From NCBI RefSeq assembly GCF_005503365.1, contig NZ_SCML01000003.1:62001-126000 (forward strand): a stretch of DNA of 64,000 bases, given 5' to 3'. Below are positions 27,402 through 35,659 of the stretch, one piece after another. Every line of letters begins with the position of its first letter. The first letter of the stretch is position 1. The DNA is from Hydrogenophaga sp. 2FB. Its GTDB lineage: Bacteria > Pseudomonadota > Gammaproteobacteria > Burkholderiales > Burkholderiaceae_C. The position numbers and the translations under genes were made by a program. Under the pieces are notes generated by a model, which was not told where the DNA came from, made no database searches, and saw only the letters and a program-made list of their open reading frames with translations.

Positions 27402-28691
27402 ATGCTGAACCAGCAACTCGACCAACGTCGCCAGTCCGCCGCCCCGCGCGGTGTGGGCGTGATGTGCAACTTCTACGCCGACCGCGCCGAGAACGCCACG
27501 TTGTGGGACGTGGAAGGCCGGGCCTTCACCGACTTCGCGGCCGGCATCGCGGTGCTCAACACCGGCCACCGCCACCCGGCGATCGTGGCCGCGATCCGCG
27601 CGCAGCTCGACCGCTTCACGCACACGGCCTACCAGATCGTGCCGTACGAGAGCGCCGTGTCCCTGGCCGAACGCATCAACGCGCTGGCGCCAATCGCCGG
27701 CCCGGCGAAGACGGCCTTCTTCACGACCGGCGCTGAAGCCGTGGAAAACGCCATCAAGATCGCGCGCCACCACACCGGGCGTCCAGGCGTCGTGGCCTTC
27801 AGCGGTGGCTTCCACGGCCGCACCATGATGGGACTGGCGCTCACCGGCAAGGTCGTGCCCTACAAGACCGGCTTCGGCCCGTTCCCGGGCGAGGTCTACC
27901 ACCTGCCGTTCCCCAACGCCGTGCGCGGCATCACGGTGGAAGAGAGCATCGAAGCGCTGGAACAGCTCTTCAAGTCCGACATCGAAGCCGCGCGCGTCGC
28001 GGCCATCATCCTGGAGCCGGTGCAGGGCGAGGGCGGCTTCAACATCGCGCCCACTGCGCTCATGCAGGCATTGCGCACCGTGTGCGACCGCCACGGCATC
28101 CTGCTGATCGCCGACGAAGTGCAGACCGGCTTCGGCCGCACCGGCAAGCTGTTCGCGATGGAGCACCACGGCGTGAACCCCGACCTGATCACCATGGCCA
28201 AGAGCCTGGCCGGTGGCATGCCGCTGTCCGCCGTCTGCGGCCGCGCCGAGGTGATGGACGCGCCAGCGCCCGGTGGTCTGGGGGGCACCTACGCCGCCAA
28301 CCCGCTGGCCGTGGCCGCCGCGCACGCCGTGCTCGACACGATCGCCGCCGAGAAGCTGCTGGAGCGCTCCGTTCGCCTGGGCGCGAAGCTGCAGGACACG
28401 CTCAACGAATGGCGCGACGGCTTCCCGGCCATCACCGACGTCCGTGGCCTGGGTTCGATGGTGGCGGTGGAGTTTGCCCACCCCGCCACCCGCGCGCCCG
28501 ACGCCACCATGGCCGCGCGCGTGCAGAAGGAAGCGCTCGCCCGTGGCCTGCTGCTGCTGACCTGCGGCACCTACGGCAACGTGATCCGTTTCCTTTACCC
28601 GCTGACCATCCCCGATGCGCAGTTCGACGCCGCGTTGCTCACGCTGCGCGAATCGCTGCAAGCCGCCACCACCGAAACCGCTGCCGTCTGA
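27402..28691 (+). CDS. gabT: 4-aminobutyrate aminotransferase
   Basis: 429 residues, class III aminotransferase. The PLP lysine is residue 267 in MAKSLAGGMPLSAV. Other marks include TTGAEAVENAIKIARHHTGR, SGGFHGRTMMGLALTGK and the DEVQTGFGRTG motif. It transfers the amino group of GABA to 2-oxoglutarate, yielding succinate semialdehyde. It is followed after 11 bases by gabD, completing GABA entry into the TCA cycle. 5-aminovalerate activity is also common in the family. Confidence 0.94.
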   Translation: MLNQQLDQRRQSAAPRGVGVMCNFYADRAENATLWDVEGRAFTDFAAGIAVLNTGHRHPAIVAAIRAQLDRFTHTAYQIVPYESAVSLAERINALAPIAGPAKTAFFTTGAEAVENAIKIARHHTGRPGVVAFSGGFHGRTMMGLALTGKVVPYKTGFGPFPGEVYHLPFPNAVRGITVEESIEALEQLFKSDIEAARVAAIILEPVQGEGGFNIAPTALMQALRTVCDRHGILLIADEVQTGFGRTGKLFAMEHHGVNPDLITMAKSLAGGMPLSAVCGRAEVMDAPAPGGLGGTYAANPLAVAAAHAVLDTIAAEKLLERSVRLGAKLQDTLNEWRDGFPAITDVRGLGSMVAVEFAHPATRAPDATMAARVQKEALARGLLLLTCGTYGNVIRFLYPLTIPDAQFDAALLTLRESLQAATTETAAV

Positions 28692-28702
28692 GGAGCCCGA
28701 CC

Positions 28703-30181
28703 ATGGACATGAAAACCAATCCGCTGGCCTTGCTGGCCGACCCGAGCCTGCTGAAGAACGACGCCCTGATCGATGGCCGCTGGGTGGGCGGCGCGAGCCG
28801 CTTCGCCGTGCACGACCCGGCCACCGGCGCGCTGCTAGCCGAAGTGCCGAACCTCGGCGCGGCCGATGCCGAAGCCGCCATCGCTGCCGCGAACGCGGCC
28901 TGGCCCGCATGGCGTGCGAAGTCCGCCAAGGAGCGCAGCGTCATCCTGCGCAAGTGGTACGACCTGCTGATGGCGAACCAGGACGACCTGGGTCGCCTCA
29001 TGACCGCCGAGCAGGGCAAGCCGTTTGCCGAGGCCAAAGGCGAAGTCGCCTACGGCGCGAGCTTCGTCGAGTGGTACGCCGAAGAGGCCAAGCGCGTGAA
29101 CGGCGAAACCCTGAGCACCTTCGACCCGACGCGCCGTCTGATGGTGGTGCGCCAGCCCATCGGCGTGTGCGCCGCCATCACGCCGTGGAACTTCCCGTTG
29201 GCCATGATCACGCGCAAGGTTGCGCCCGCGTTGGCGGCCGGTTGCCCGGTGATCATCAAGCCGGCCGAGCTCACGCCGTTGACCGCGCTGGCCGCCGCCG
29301 AGCTGGCCGTGCGCGCCGGTATCCCGGCGGGTGTGTTCAACGTCATCACCGCCGACAGCGACAACAGCATCGCCGTGGGCAAGGCGCTGTGCGCGAGCGA
29401 CGTGGTGCGCCACCTGAGCTTCACCGGCTCCACCGAAGTCGGCCGCATCCTCATGGCGCAGTGCGCGCCGACGGTGAAGAAGCTGGCGCTCGAACTCGGC
29501 GGCAACGCGCCCTTCATCGTGTTTGACGACGCCGACATCGACAGCGCGGTCGAAGGCGCGCTCGCCAGCAAGTTCCGCAACGCCGGCCAGACCTGCGTGT
29601 GCGCCAACCGCCTCTATGTGCAGGGCGGCGTGTACGACGCCTTCGTGCAAAAGTTCGCCGCGCGCGTTTCGGCGCTCAAGGTGGGCAATGGCTTTGCCGA
29701 CGGCGTGGCGCAAGGCCCGCTGATCGAGCCCGCCGCACTCGACAAGGTGCAGCGCCACCTGGACGACGCGCGCGCCAAGGGCGGCCGCGTGGTGGCTGGC
29801 GGCCACCGGCTCGACGGGCAGTTCTTCGAACCCACGGTGGTGGCCGACGCGACGGCCGACATGCTGTGCGCGAAAGAGGAAACCTTCGGCCCCTTCGCGC
29901 CGGTGTTCAGGTTCAGCACCGAGCAGGAAGCGATTGACGCAGCCAACGACACCGAGTTCGGCCTCGCGAGCTACTTCTACAGCCGCGACGTGGGGCGCAT
30001 CTACCGCGTCGCCGAGGCGCTGGAGTACGGCATGGTCGGCATCAACGCCGGCATCATCGCCAGCGAACACGTGCCCTTCGGCGGCGTCAAACAATCGGGC
30101 CTGGGCCGCGAAGGCTCGCGCCATGGCATGGACGACTACGTCGAACTGAAATACCTGTGCCTGGGAGACATCCACAAATGA
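28703..30181 (+). CDS. gabD: Succinate-semialdehyde dehydrogenase (NADP+)
   Basis: 492 residues of the aldehyde dehydrogenase family from the ATG at 28703 after GAGGAG. The PWNFPLAMITRKVAPALAAG block, the catalytic Glu in LELGGNAPFIVFDD and the Cys in NAGQTCVCANR are visible, and the C-terminal EHVPFGGVKQSGLGREGS is typical of GabD. It oxidises succinate semialdehyde to succinate. The frame stays open far upstream inside gabT, but that is a shadow. The stop overlaps the next start by ATGA. Confidence 0.94.
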   Translation: MDMKTNPLALLADPSLLKNDALIDGRWVGGASRFAVHDPATGALLAEVPNLGAADAEAAIAAANAAWPAWRAKSAKERSVILRKWYDLLMANQDDLGRLMTAEQGKPFAEAKGEVAYGASFVEWYAEEAKRVNGETLSTFDPTRRLMVVRQPIGVCAAITPWNFPLAMITRKVAPALAAGCPVIIKPAELTPLTALAAAELAVRAGIPAGVFNVITADSDNSIAVGKALCASDVVRHLSFTGSTEVGRILMAQCAPTVKKLALELGGNAPFIVFDDADIDSAVEGALASKFRNAGQTCVCANRLYVQGGVYDAFVQKFAARVSALKVGNGFADGVAQGPLIEPAALDKVQRHLDDARAKGGRVVAGGHRLDGQFFEPTVVADATADMLCAKEETFGPFAPVFRFSTEQEAIDAANDTEFGLASYFYSRDVGRIYRVAEALEYGMVGINAGIIASEHVPFGGVKQSGLGREGSRHGMDDYVELKYLCLGDIHK

Positions 30182-30630
30182 GCGCGATCCGCCTTGCGCG
30201 CCCCGACGACCACGGCGCCTGGCTGGCGCTCTGGAAGGGCTACCAGCAGTTCTACAAGGTCGACATCGACGACAGCGTGACCGCAGAGACCTGGCGGCGC
30301 CTGCACGACGCGAACGAGCCCATGCAGTGCGCACTGGCCCTGGACGCCGATGGGCGCCCCGTGGGACTGGTGCACTGGATCTTCCACCGCTCCACCTGGA
30401 CGACCGGCCACTACTGCTACCTGCAGGACCTGTTCGTCGCCACCGATGTGCGCGGCGGCGGCCATGGGCGCCGTCTCATCGAGCACGTGTACGCCGATGC
30501 CCAGACGGCGGGCTGCTCGCGCGTGCACTGGCTCACGCACCAGACCAACACCGACGCGATGAAGCTGTACGACCGCATCGCCGAGCGGTCGGGGTTCCTG
30601 CAGTACCGCCACGCGCTGAAGCAAGGCTGA
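30178..30630 (+). CDS. GNAT-family N-acetyltransferase coupled to gabD
   Basis: 150 residues. GNAT core with the acetyl-CoA loop ATDVRGGGHGRRLIEHV and the downstream THQTNTDAMKLYDRIAERSGF segment. The start ATG overlaps the gabD TGA by four bases, so it is translated with the GABA genes. The substrate is unknown; an acetylated amine or amino acid related to GABA or polyamine metabolism is a guess from context. Confidence 0.85.
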   Translation: MSAIRLARPDDHGAWLALWKGYQQFYKVDIDDSVTAETWRRLHDANEPMQCALALDADGRPVGLVHWIFHRSTWTTGHYCYLQDLFVATDVRGGGHGRRLIEHVYADAQTAGCSRVHWLTHQTNTDAMKLYDRIAERSGFLQYRHALKQG

Positions 30631-30710
30631 AGGGGCGTCGGAGCAAAATTTATCGGGCCAAAAAAATAAGTGTTTGGACAGCGACCCCCTCGCTGCCGAA
30701 CAATCCTTTC

Positions 30711-30743
30711 ACGACCTAACCAGTTCGCGCGACACGGTCGTGA
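30711..30743. repeat. Inverted repeat upstream of the Bug-protein gene
   Basis: CACGACC (30711-30717) and GGTCGTG (30737-30743) are perfect complements around a 19-base spacer that contains the palindrome TCGCGCGA. A run of seven T follows after eight further bases. It could be an operator for the LysR regulator of the cluster or a weak terminator of the gab unit. The long spacer argues against a simple terminator. Confidence 0.35.
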
Positions 30744-30771
30744 CAGCGCATTTTTTTGATCGCCCTTTCCA

Positions 30772-31746
30772 ATGAACTCCGTCCTCCGCCTTCTGTCTGG
30801 CTGCGTCGCGGGCGCCCTGGCGTTGAGCTTCGCGGCGGGTGTGCAAGCCCAGGCTGCATTCCCCAACAAGACCATCACCATCATCGTGCCGTACACGGCC
30901 GGTGGCACCACCGATCTGCTGGCGCGCTCCGTCGCCGACGTGCTGCGCGCCCAGGGTGGCCAGACCGTCATCGTCGACAACAAGCCCGGCGCGGGCGGCT
31001 CCATCGCGGGCAAGATGGTGGTCAACGCCAACCCCGACGGCTACACGCTGCTCATGACCTCCAGCGGCATCAACTCGGTGACGCCGGTGGTCTACAAGGA
31101 CTTCAACGCGCTCGAAGGCCTGGCCCAGGTGTCGGTGCTGGTGGACGTGCCCTTTGTGGTGTCGGTGCACAAGAAGTTCGCCGCACAAAACCTGCGCGAC
31201 TTCGTGGCCTATGCCAGGAAGAAGCCCGACGAGGTGCGCATCGGCAATGCGAGCAAGGGCAGCCACGGCCACCTCACGCAGTTGCTGTTCGACAAGGCCG
31301 CCGGTGTCCAGCTGCTTTCGGTGCCCTACAAAGGCAGCGTGCCCTCGCTCAACGACCTGCTGGGCGGCCACATCGAAGCCACGATCGACAACGTGGGCGT
31401 GATCAAGCCTTACATCGACACCGACAAGCTCACCGCCTTGTTCGTCACCAGCAAGACGCGCTCGCCCGCGCTGCCCCAGGTGCCGACCGCGACCGAGCTG
31501 GGCGTGCCGTTCGACTCCGTGGCCTGGTTCGGCCTGGCCGCACCGCGCAACACGCCGCCGCAGGTCATCGCGCAGATCCGCAACATGGTCGCCAAGGGCT
31601 TTGAGGACAAGGCGCAGCAGGACAAGCTGGTGCAAGCCGGCCTGACGCCTGTGTTCGGCACACCGGCCGAAGCCACCGCCCGCACGAAGGCCGAGAGCGC
31701 GTCGCTGGGCAAGCTGGCCGAGTCGCTGAACCTCACGCAAAACTGA
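30772..31746 (+). CDS. Bug-family (TctC-like) periplasmic solute-binding protein
   Basis: 324 residues. A Sec signal peptide (residues 1-27, ending VQAQA) precedes the mature start FPNKTITIIVPYTAGGTTD, the classic Bug N-terminus that forms the carboxylate-binding pocket. Bug proteins are greatly expanded in Burkholderiales and bind small carboxylates for TctAB-type transport or sensing. No tctA or tctB gene lies nearby, so it may share a distant transporter. Followed by aldolase, amidohydrolase and RraA-like genes, which suggests an organic acid or amide ligand. Confidence 0.92.
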   Translation: MNSVLRLLSGCVAGALALSFAAGVQAQAAFPNKTITIIVPYTAGGTTDLLARSVADVLRAQGGQTVIVDNKPGAGGSIAGKMVVNANPDGYTLLMTSSGINSVTPVVYKDFNALEGLAQVSVLVDVPFVVSVHKKFAAQNLRDFVAYARKKPDEVRIGNASKGSHGHLTQLLFDKAAGVQLLSVPYKGSVPSLNDLLGGHIEATIDNVGVIKPYIDTDKLTALFVTSKTRSPALPQVPTATELGVPFDSVAWFGLAAPRNTPPQVIAQIRNMVAKGFEDKAQQDKLVQAGLTPVFGTPAEATARTKAESASLGKLAESLNLTQN

Positions 31747-31759
31747 AGCAACACCACCG

Positions 31760-31776
31760 GAGCGGCTTCGCCGCTC
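31760..31776 (+). repeat. Hairpin between the Bug gene and the aldolase gene
   Basis: GAGCGGC (31760-31766) and GCCGCTC (31770-31776) form a perfect 7-bp stem with loop TTC. No T-run follows. Such a hairpin after a binding-protein gene often protects the upstream mRNA and lowers expression of the genes behind it; here that is an inference. Confidence 0.4.
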
Positions 31777-31793
31777 GCCCTCAGGAATTTCCC

Positions 31794-32531
31794 TTGACCA
31801 CCCAATTCTCCATCTGGGTTTCCGAACCCCAGTTCTCCTACATCGAGATCGCGCATGCCTGCGGTGTGCGCCGCCTGGTGCTCGACATCGAGCACGGCAT
31901 CTTCCCCTTGCATTCGCTGGACCAGTTCATCGCCTTCGCCAAAGCCAAGGGCATGAACGTGCTCTCCAAAGTGGCCGGCCCGCACGCCGAGGCCATTCAG
32001 CAGGCGATCGACTGCGGCTCCGACGGCGTGATCGTGCCGCACATCATGAGCGCCGAGCACGCGGCCGACATCTGCGCCACCGCCAAGTTCCCGCCGCTGG
32101 GCACGCGCAGCTACTACGGTGGCCGCCCGGTCAATTTCATGAAACCCGCCGCAACCTACTTCGAAGACGAAAACCGTCGCGTGAAGTGCCTGCCGATGAT
32201 CGAAGCCGGCACCGCGCTGGACGAGGTCGAGAAGATCGTCGCGCTCGATGTGGTCGATGGCCTGTTCCCCGGCCCGACCGACCTCGCCCTCTCCAAGGGC
32301 CAGGGCTTCTACAGCTTCGACGACCAGAGCCGCGCCGACCTGCAACGCTGCGCCGATGCCGCGCGCGCGGCCGGCAAGATCTGGGTCATGCCCGCCTGGA
32401 CAGCGGCCGAGCGCCGCTTCGCGGTCGAGAACGGCGCGGCCGAAGTCTGCATCTCCACGCAATACGCGGCCATCCGCAACGGCATCCAGGGCGCCCTCAA
32501 GGGTCTGGCCGACGAGGGCTATTCCCTCTGA
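31794..32531 (+). CDS. HpcH/HpaI-family aldolase/citrate lyase-type protein
   Basis: 245 residues with a TTG start at 31794 (AGGAAT upstream). The TIM-barrel family marks are DIEHGIFPLH (metal-side Glu/His), VSKVAG-type strand, SDGVIVPHIMSAEHA and LPMIEAGTALDEV with VDGLFPGPTDLALS. The family cleaves or forms 2-oxo-4-hydroxy acids with pyruvate and a divalent metal. The exact substrate is not readable. It lies between the Bug protein and the nitrilase-family enzyme, as part of a small catabolic cluster. Confidence 0.88.
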   Translation: MTTQFSIWVSEPQFSYIEIAHACGVRRLVLDIEHGIFPLHSLDQFIAFAKAKGMNVLSKVAGPHAEAIQQAIDCGSDGVIVPHIMSAEHAADICATAKFPPLGTRSYYGGRPVNFMKPAATYFEDENRRVKCLPMIEAGTALDEVEKIVALDVVDGLFPGPTDLALSKGQGFYSFDDQSRADLQRCADAARAAGKIWVMPAWTAAERRFAVENGAAEVCISTQYAAIRNGIQGALKGLADEGYSL

Positions 32532-32553
32532 TTCACACACACATCGAGACACC

Positions 32554-33390
32554 ATGAAAACCGAACTCAAAGTCACCGCGATCCAGATGAACTCGGGCGC
32601 GGACCAGCAGAAGAACCTGGCCGACGCCGCCGCACTGATGAAGGCCGCCATCGCCTCCGACCACCCCGATCTCATCATGCTGCCGGAGTACTTCGACTTC
32701 TACGGCGGCGAGAAAGAAGGCAAGCACGCCGCGGCCGGCTCGGTGCCCGGCGGCGGCTCGTACACCTTCCTCGCCAACTTCGCGCGCGAGCACAAGGTGT
32801 GGGTGCACGCCGGCTCGCTCATCGAGCGCATCGAAGGCGACACGCGCGTCTACAACACCAGCGTGGTGTTCAACCGCCAGGGTGAAGAAGTCGCGACCTA
32901 CCGCAAGATCCACCTGTTCGACATCACCGCACCCGATGGCACGAAGTACCACGAATCGTCGACGGTGAAGGCTGGCGAGAACGTGGTCACCTACGACCTC
33001 GAAGGCTTCACCGTGGGTTGCGCGATCTGCTTCGACATGCGCTTCTCCGACCTGTTCTCGGCGCTCGCGCGCCGCGGTGTGGACATCGTCTCGCTGCCGT
33101 CGGCCTTCGCGCTGCAGACCGGCAAGGACCACTGGGACGTGCTGTGCCGCGCGCGCGCCATCGAGACCCAGGCCTACGTGATCGCACCGGCCCAGGTCGG
33201 CACCTACACCTCCAACGGCCAGGCCCGCATGACCTATGGCAACTCGCTGGTCTGCGACCCGTGGGGCCTGGTGGTGGGGCGCGCGTCCAATGGCGTGGGC
33301 TTTGTGTCGGCGCGGGTGCAGCGCTCGGAAATCGACAACGCGCGTGGGCTCATCCCGATGCAGGCGCGCCGCAAGCCCATCGCGGCCTGA
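32554..33390 (+). CDS. Carbon-nitrogen hydrolase (nitrilase superfamily)
   Basis: 278 residues from the ATG at 32554. The catalytic triad is visible: Glu in IMLPEYFDFY, Lys in YRKIHLFD and Cys in CAICFDMRFSDLF. Proteins of this type are amidases (omega-amidase, N-carbamoyl or deaminated glutathione amidase) rather than true nitrilases. Context with an aldolase and an RraA-like protein suggests hydrolysis of an amide to a carboxylate before C-C cleavage. The frame is open upstream into the aldolase gene, but that is a shadow. Confidence 0.9.
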   Translation: MKTELKVTAIQMNSGADQQKNLADAAALMKAAIASDHPDLIMLPEYFDFYGGEKEGKHAAAGSVPGGGSYTFLANFAREHKVWVHAGSLIERIEGDTRVYNTSVVFNRQGEEVATYRKIHLFDITAPDGTKYHESSTVKAGENVVTYDLEGFTVGCAICFDMRFSDLFSALARRGVDIVSLPSAFALQTGKDHWDVLCRARAIETQAYVIAPAQVGTYTSNGQARMTYGNSLVCDPWGLVVGRASNGVGFVSARVQRSEIDNARGLIPMQARRKPIAA

Positions 33391-33408
33391 AACGCTGACG
33401 AGCAAGCG

Positions 33409-34071
33409 ATGTACACGATCAATCACATGCCGCCGCCGCTGGATCCTCGCATCGTCGAGGCGCTCAGCCAGGTCGAGACCGCGACCGTCGGGCACTGGCG
33501 CCTGATGGGCTTTGTGGACCCGACCATCCAGTCCATCCTGCGCCCCGCGCGGCGCGTGGTCGGCACGGCCGTCACGGTGGCGATCCCGAGTTCGGACTCC
33601 ACGTTGCTGCACCACGCGGTCGGCCTGGTGCGTCCGGGCGACTTCCTGGTGGTCGACCGCCTCGGCGATCATCGCCACGCCTGCTGGGGCGGCGGCGTCA
33701 CCGTGGCCGCGAAGGCAGCGGGCGTGGTGGGTGCGGTGGTGGACGGGCCTTGCACCGACACCGAAGAAATCGAAGCCTCGTCGTTCGCGCTGTGGGCACG
33801 CGGCGTCTCGCCCATCACCACGCGGCTGCACGACCTGGGCGGTGGTTTGAATGTGCCCGTGTCCTGCGGTGGTGTGGCCGTGATGCCCGGCGATGTGGTG
33901 CTGGCCGATGCCAGTGGGGTGCTGGTGCTGCCACGCGAAGAGGCCCTCGCCATCGCCGAGAAGGCTCTGGGCATTCAGCAGCGCAGCGTCGACCGCGAAG
34001 CGGCCATCGCGCGCGGCGCCAAGCTGGGCGAACTCTCCGGCGCGTCGGACAAGGTGTTGGCGAAGGCCTGA
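33409..34071 (+). CDS. RraA-like protein (4-hydroxy-4-methyl-2-oxoglutarate aldolase/oxaloacetate decarboxylase type)
   Basis: 220 residues of the RraA/HMG-aldolase fold. The glycine-rich WGGGVTVAAKAAGVVGAVVDG block is present. The usual DGxxRD motif reads DGPCTD: the metal Asp is kept, but the substrate-binding Arg is Thr. This points away from the standard 4-hydroxy-4-methyl-2-oxoglutarate substrate. True RraA (an RNase E inhibitor) is shorter, so an enzyme role in the cluster is more likely. Convergent to the LysR gene. Confidence 0.82.
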   Translation: MYTINHMPPPLDPRIVEALSQVETATVGHWRLMGFVDPTIQSILRPARRVVGTAVTVAIPSSDSTLLHHAVGLVRPGDFLVVDRLGDHRHACWGGGVTVAAKAAGVVGAVVDGPCTDTEEIEASSFALWARGVSPITTRLHDLGGGLNVPVSCGGVAVMPGDVVLADASGVLVLPREEALAIAEKALGIQQRSVDREAAIARGAKLGELSGASDKVLAKA

Positions 34072-34081
34072 ACGCGCCGTA

Positions 34082-35020
34082 TCAGTCGGCGTCGGCGATG
34101 AACACGACGTCGGCCGGGAACTGCGTGCTCAGCTTGCGCGCGGCCTGGCGCGTCAATTCCGCGATGGCCCGCGCATGGGTCTCGCCCTCGCTGTCGGCGA
34201 TCCACACGGCCGAGTAGGCGGTCGGCGGGAACGAGGGGTGCGTGTGCAGCACGTGCAGGCTGCCGTCGGCCAACGGGCTCTGGATCAGCGCCAGCGGCAG
34301 CATCGCCACACCGATGCCGTTCTGCGCCATGTGCATCGACGTGGCCAGCGAGTTCGACGTGATCAGGTGCGGCGTGTCGGTGTGGCCCGATCCGAAAAAC
34401 TCGGCGACACGCTTCGCGTTGAGCGTGCCCGGCGCATAGGAAATGATGGGCAGCCGGCTGAGCTCGCGCGGTGTGTAGTGGTCGGACGAGGGCGGCACCA
34501 GCACGGGCGACGCGGCCCACACCATGGCCAGCGTGCAGATCGGCAGAACCTCGAAGTTCGCGTGGCTGGCCGGCGGGTGCGCGGTGAGGCAGATGTCGAT
34601 GCGCTTCTCGGGCAACAGCCGCGTGAGCTTGTCGGCGGTGTCATCGGTCAGCACTTCCAGCCGCACGCCGGGATGGTTCTCGCGCAACGTGCGCGTGATC
34701 TCCGGCAGCAGCAGGTGGGCCATGCTCGATGGCAGACCGATGCGCACCTGCCCACCGAGTTCGGCCGATCGGCGATGGCGGTTCATCATCGCGTCGTAGC
34801 GCCGGATGATCTCGCGCGCCTCGGCCACAAAGGCCTCGCCGGCCGGCGTCACCGTGACCTCACGCGCCTGCCGCTCGAACAGGCGCACGCCCAACTCCTG
34901 CTCGATCATCTGGATGCGGCTGGAGATGGCCGGCTGCGTCATGTGCAGCCGCTCGCTCGTGACCCGGAAATTCCGGTCGTGAGCGAGCCAGATCACGGTT
35001 TCCAGGAAGCGTATGTTCAT
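34082..35020 (-). CDS. LysR-type transcriptional regulator
   Basis: 312 residues. The N-terminal winged helix (MNIRFLETVIWLAHDRNF, then MTQPAISSRIQMIEQELGVR) is followed by the periplasmic-binding-like effector domain. It lies convergent to the RraA-like gene at the end of the Bug/aldolase/nitrilase cluster and is the best candidate for its regulator, with an aromatic or carboxylic acid effector in the usual way. Control of an unlinked gene cannot be excluded. Ten bases separate the two stops. Confidence 0.88.
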   Translation of the reverse strand: MNIRFLETVIWLAHDRNFRVTSERLHMTQPAISSRIQMIEQELGVRLFERQAREVTVTPAGEAFVAEAREIIRRYDAMMNRHRRSAELGGQVRIGLPSSMAHLLLPEITRTLRENHPGVRLEVLTDDTADKLTRLLPEKRIDICLTAHPPASHANFEVLPICTLAMVWAASPVLVPPSSDHYTPRELSRLPIISYAPGTLNAKRVAEFFGSGHTDTPHLITSNSLATSMHMAQNGIGVAMLPLALIQSPLADGSLHVLHTHPSFPPTAYSAVWIADSEGETHARAIAELTRQAARKLSTQFPADVVFIADAD

Positions 35021-35140
35021 AGGGAGAGGAACTGAAAATTCATTGTAGGGGCAGCACCCGCCGGCTCAAGGTGCTCAACCGGATGACGAGCAACAGACGT
35101 GCCCGGCCGAATGTCGATTCCGTTAAGATCGCGGCCTGAC

Positions 35141-35158
35141 GTTGACGTAAACGTCAAC
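35141..35158. promoter_or_regulatory. liuR: Palindrome before the LiuR-type gene (probable operator A)
   Basis: GTTGACGT and ACGTCAAC flank a central AA, an 18-bp dyad 30 bases before the regulator's start. The half-site TTGACGT is the same as in the perfect dyad at 37767-37788. A TAAGAT (35124-35129) upstream could be the -10, which would put this dyad just after the transcription start, as for simple autorepression. Confidence 0.6.
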
Positions 35159-35188
35159 AAACCACCAGGGCCACCCCCTGAGCAAGCC

Positions 35189-35608
35189 ATGGCGACGAAC
35201 CCGACCTATACCATCAGCGACCTGGCGCGCGAGTTCGACCTGACCACGCGCGCCATCCGGTTCTACGAAGACATGGGCCTGCTGCAACCGCAGCGCGAAG
35301 GCCCGGGCGGGCGCAACCGTGTCTACACCTCGCGCGACCGCACACGCCTCAAACTCACGCTGCGCGCCAAGCGCCTGGGCCTCTCGCTGACCGAGGCCAA
35401 GGACATCATCGACACCTACGACAGTCCGCGCGACACCGGGCCGCAACTGCGCAAGTTCCTCAAGGTGCTGGCCGACCACCGCCGCCAGCTCGAGGAGCAG
35501 ATGGCCGACCTGCTGGCCAACCTCGACGAAGTGAAAACGCACGAGAAGGAAGCGCGCGCGCTGCTGGCCAAGATCGACCAGGGCGCCAAAACCGAGCGCG
35601 CGGGTTAA
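35189..35608 (+). CDS. liuR: LiuR-type MerR-family regulator of branched-chain acyl-CoA degradation
   Basis: 139 residues from MATNPTYTISDLAREFDL. The MerR winged helix (TTRAIRFYEDMGLLQPQR, residues 19-36) and a coiled-coil dimer helix (about 85-130) are visible; no metal-binding Cys pair is present. Close MerR relatives named LiuR control leucine/isovalerate genes in proteobacteria. Dyads with TTGACGT half-sites precede both this gene and the isovaleryl-CoA dehydrogenase run at 37827, which supports the name. An upstream frame to 35099 crosses the dyad and is unlikely to be translated. Confidence 0.87.
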   Translation: MATNPTYTISDLAREFDLTTRAIRFYEDMGLLQPQREGPGGRNRVYTSRDRTRLKLTLRAKRLGLSLTEAKDIIDTYDSPRDTGPQLRKFLKVLADHRRQLEEQMADLLANLDEVKTHEKEARALLAKIDQGAKTERAG

Positions 35609-35659
35609 GCTGCACGGCGCCGCTGCCGCGTTCGCAGCGTTCATTGCCCTGGAGGAAGC

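Noticed and set aside
26511..28910. 799-codon minus-strand open frame over gabT and the MocR-type gene
   Set aside because: It shadows two clear genes and crosses the intergenic regulatory repeats; no motif is seen.
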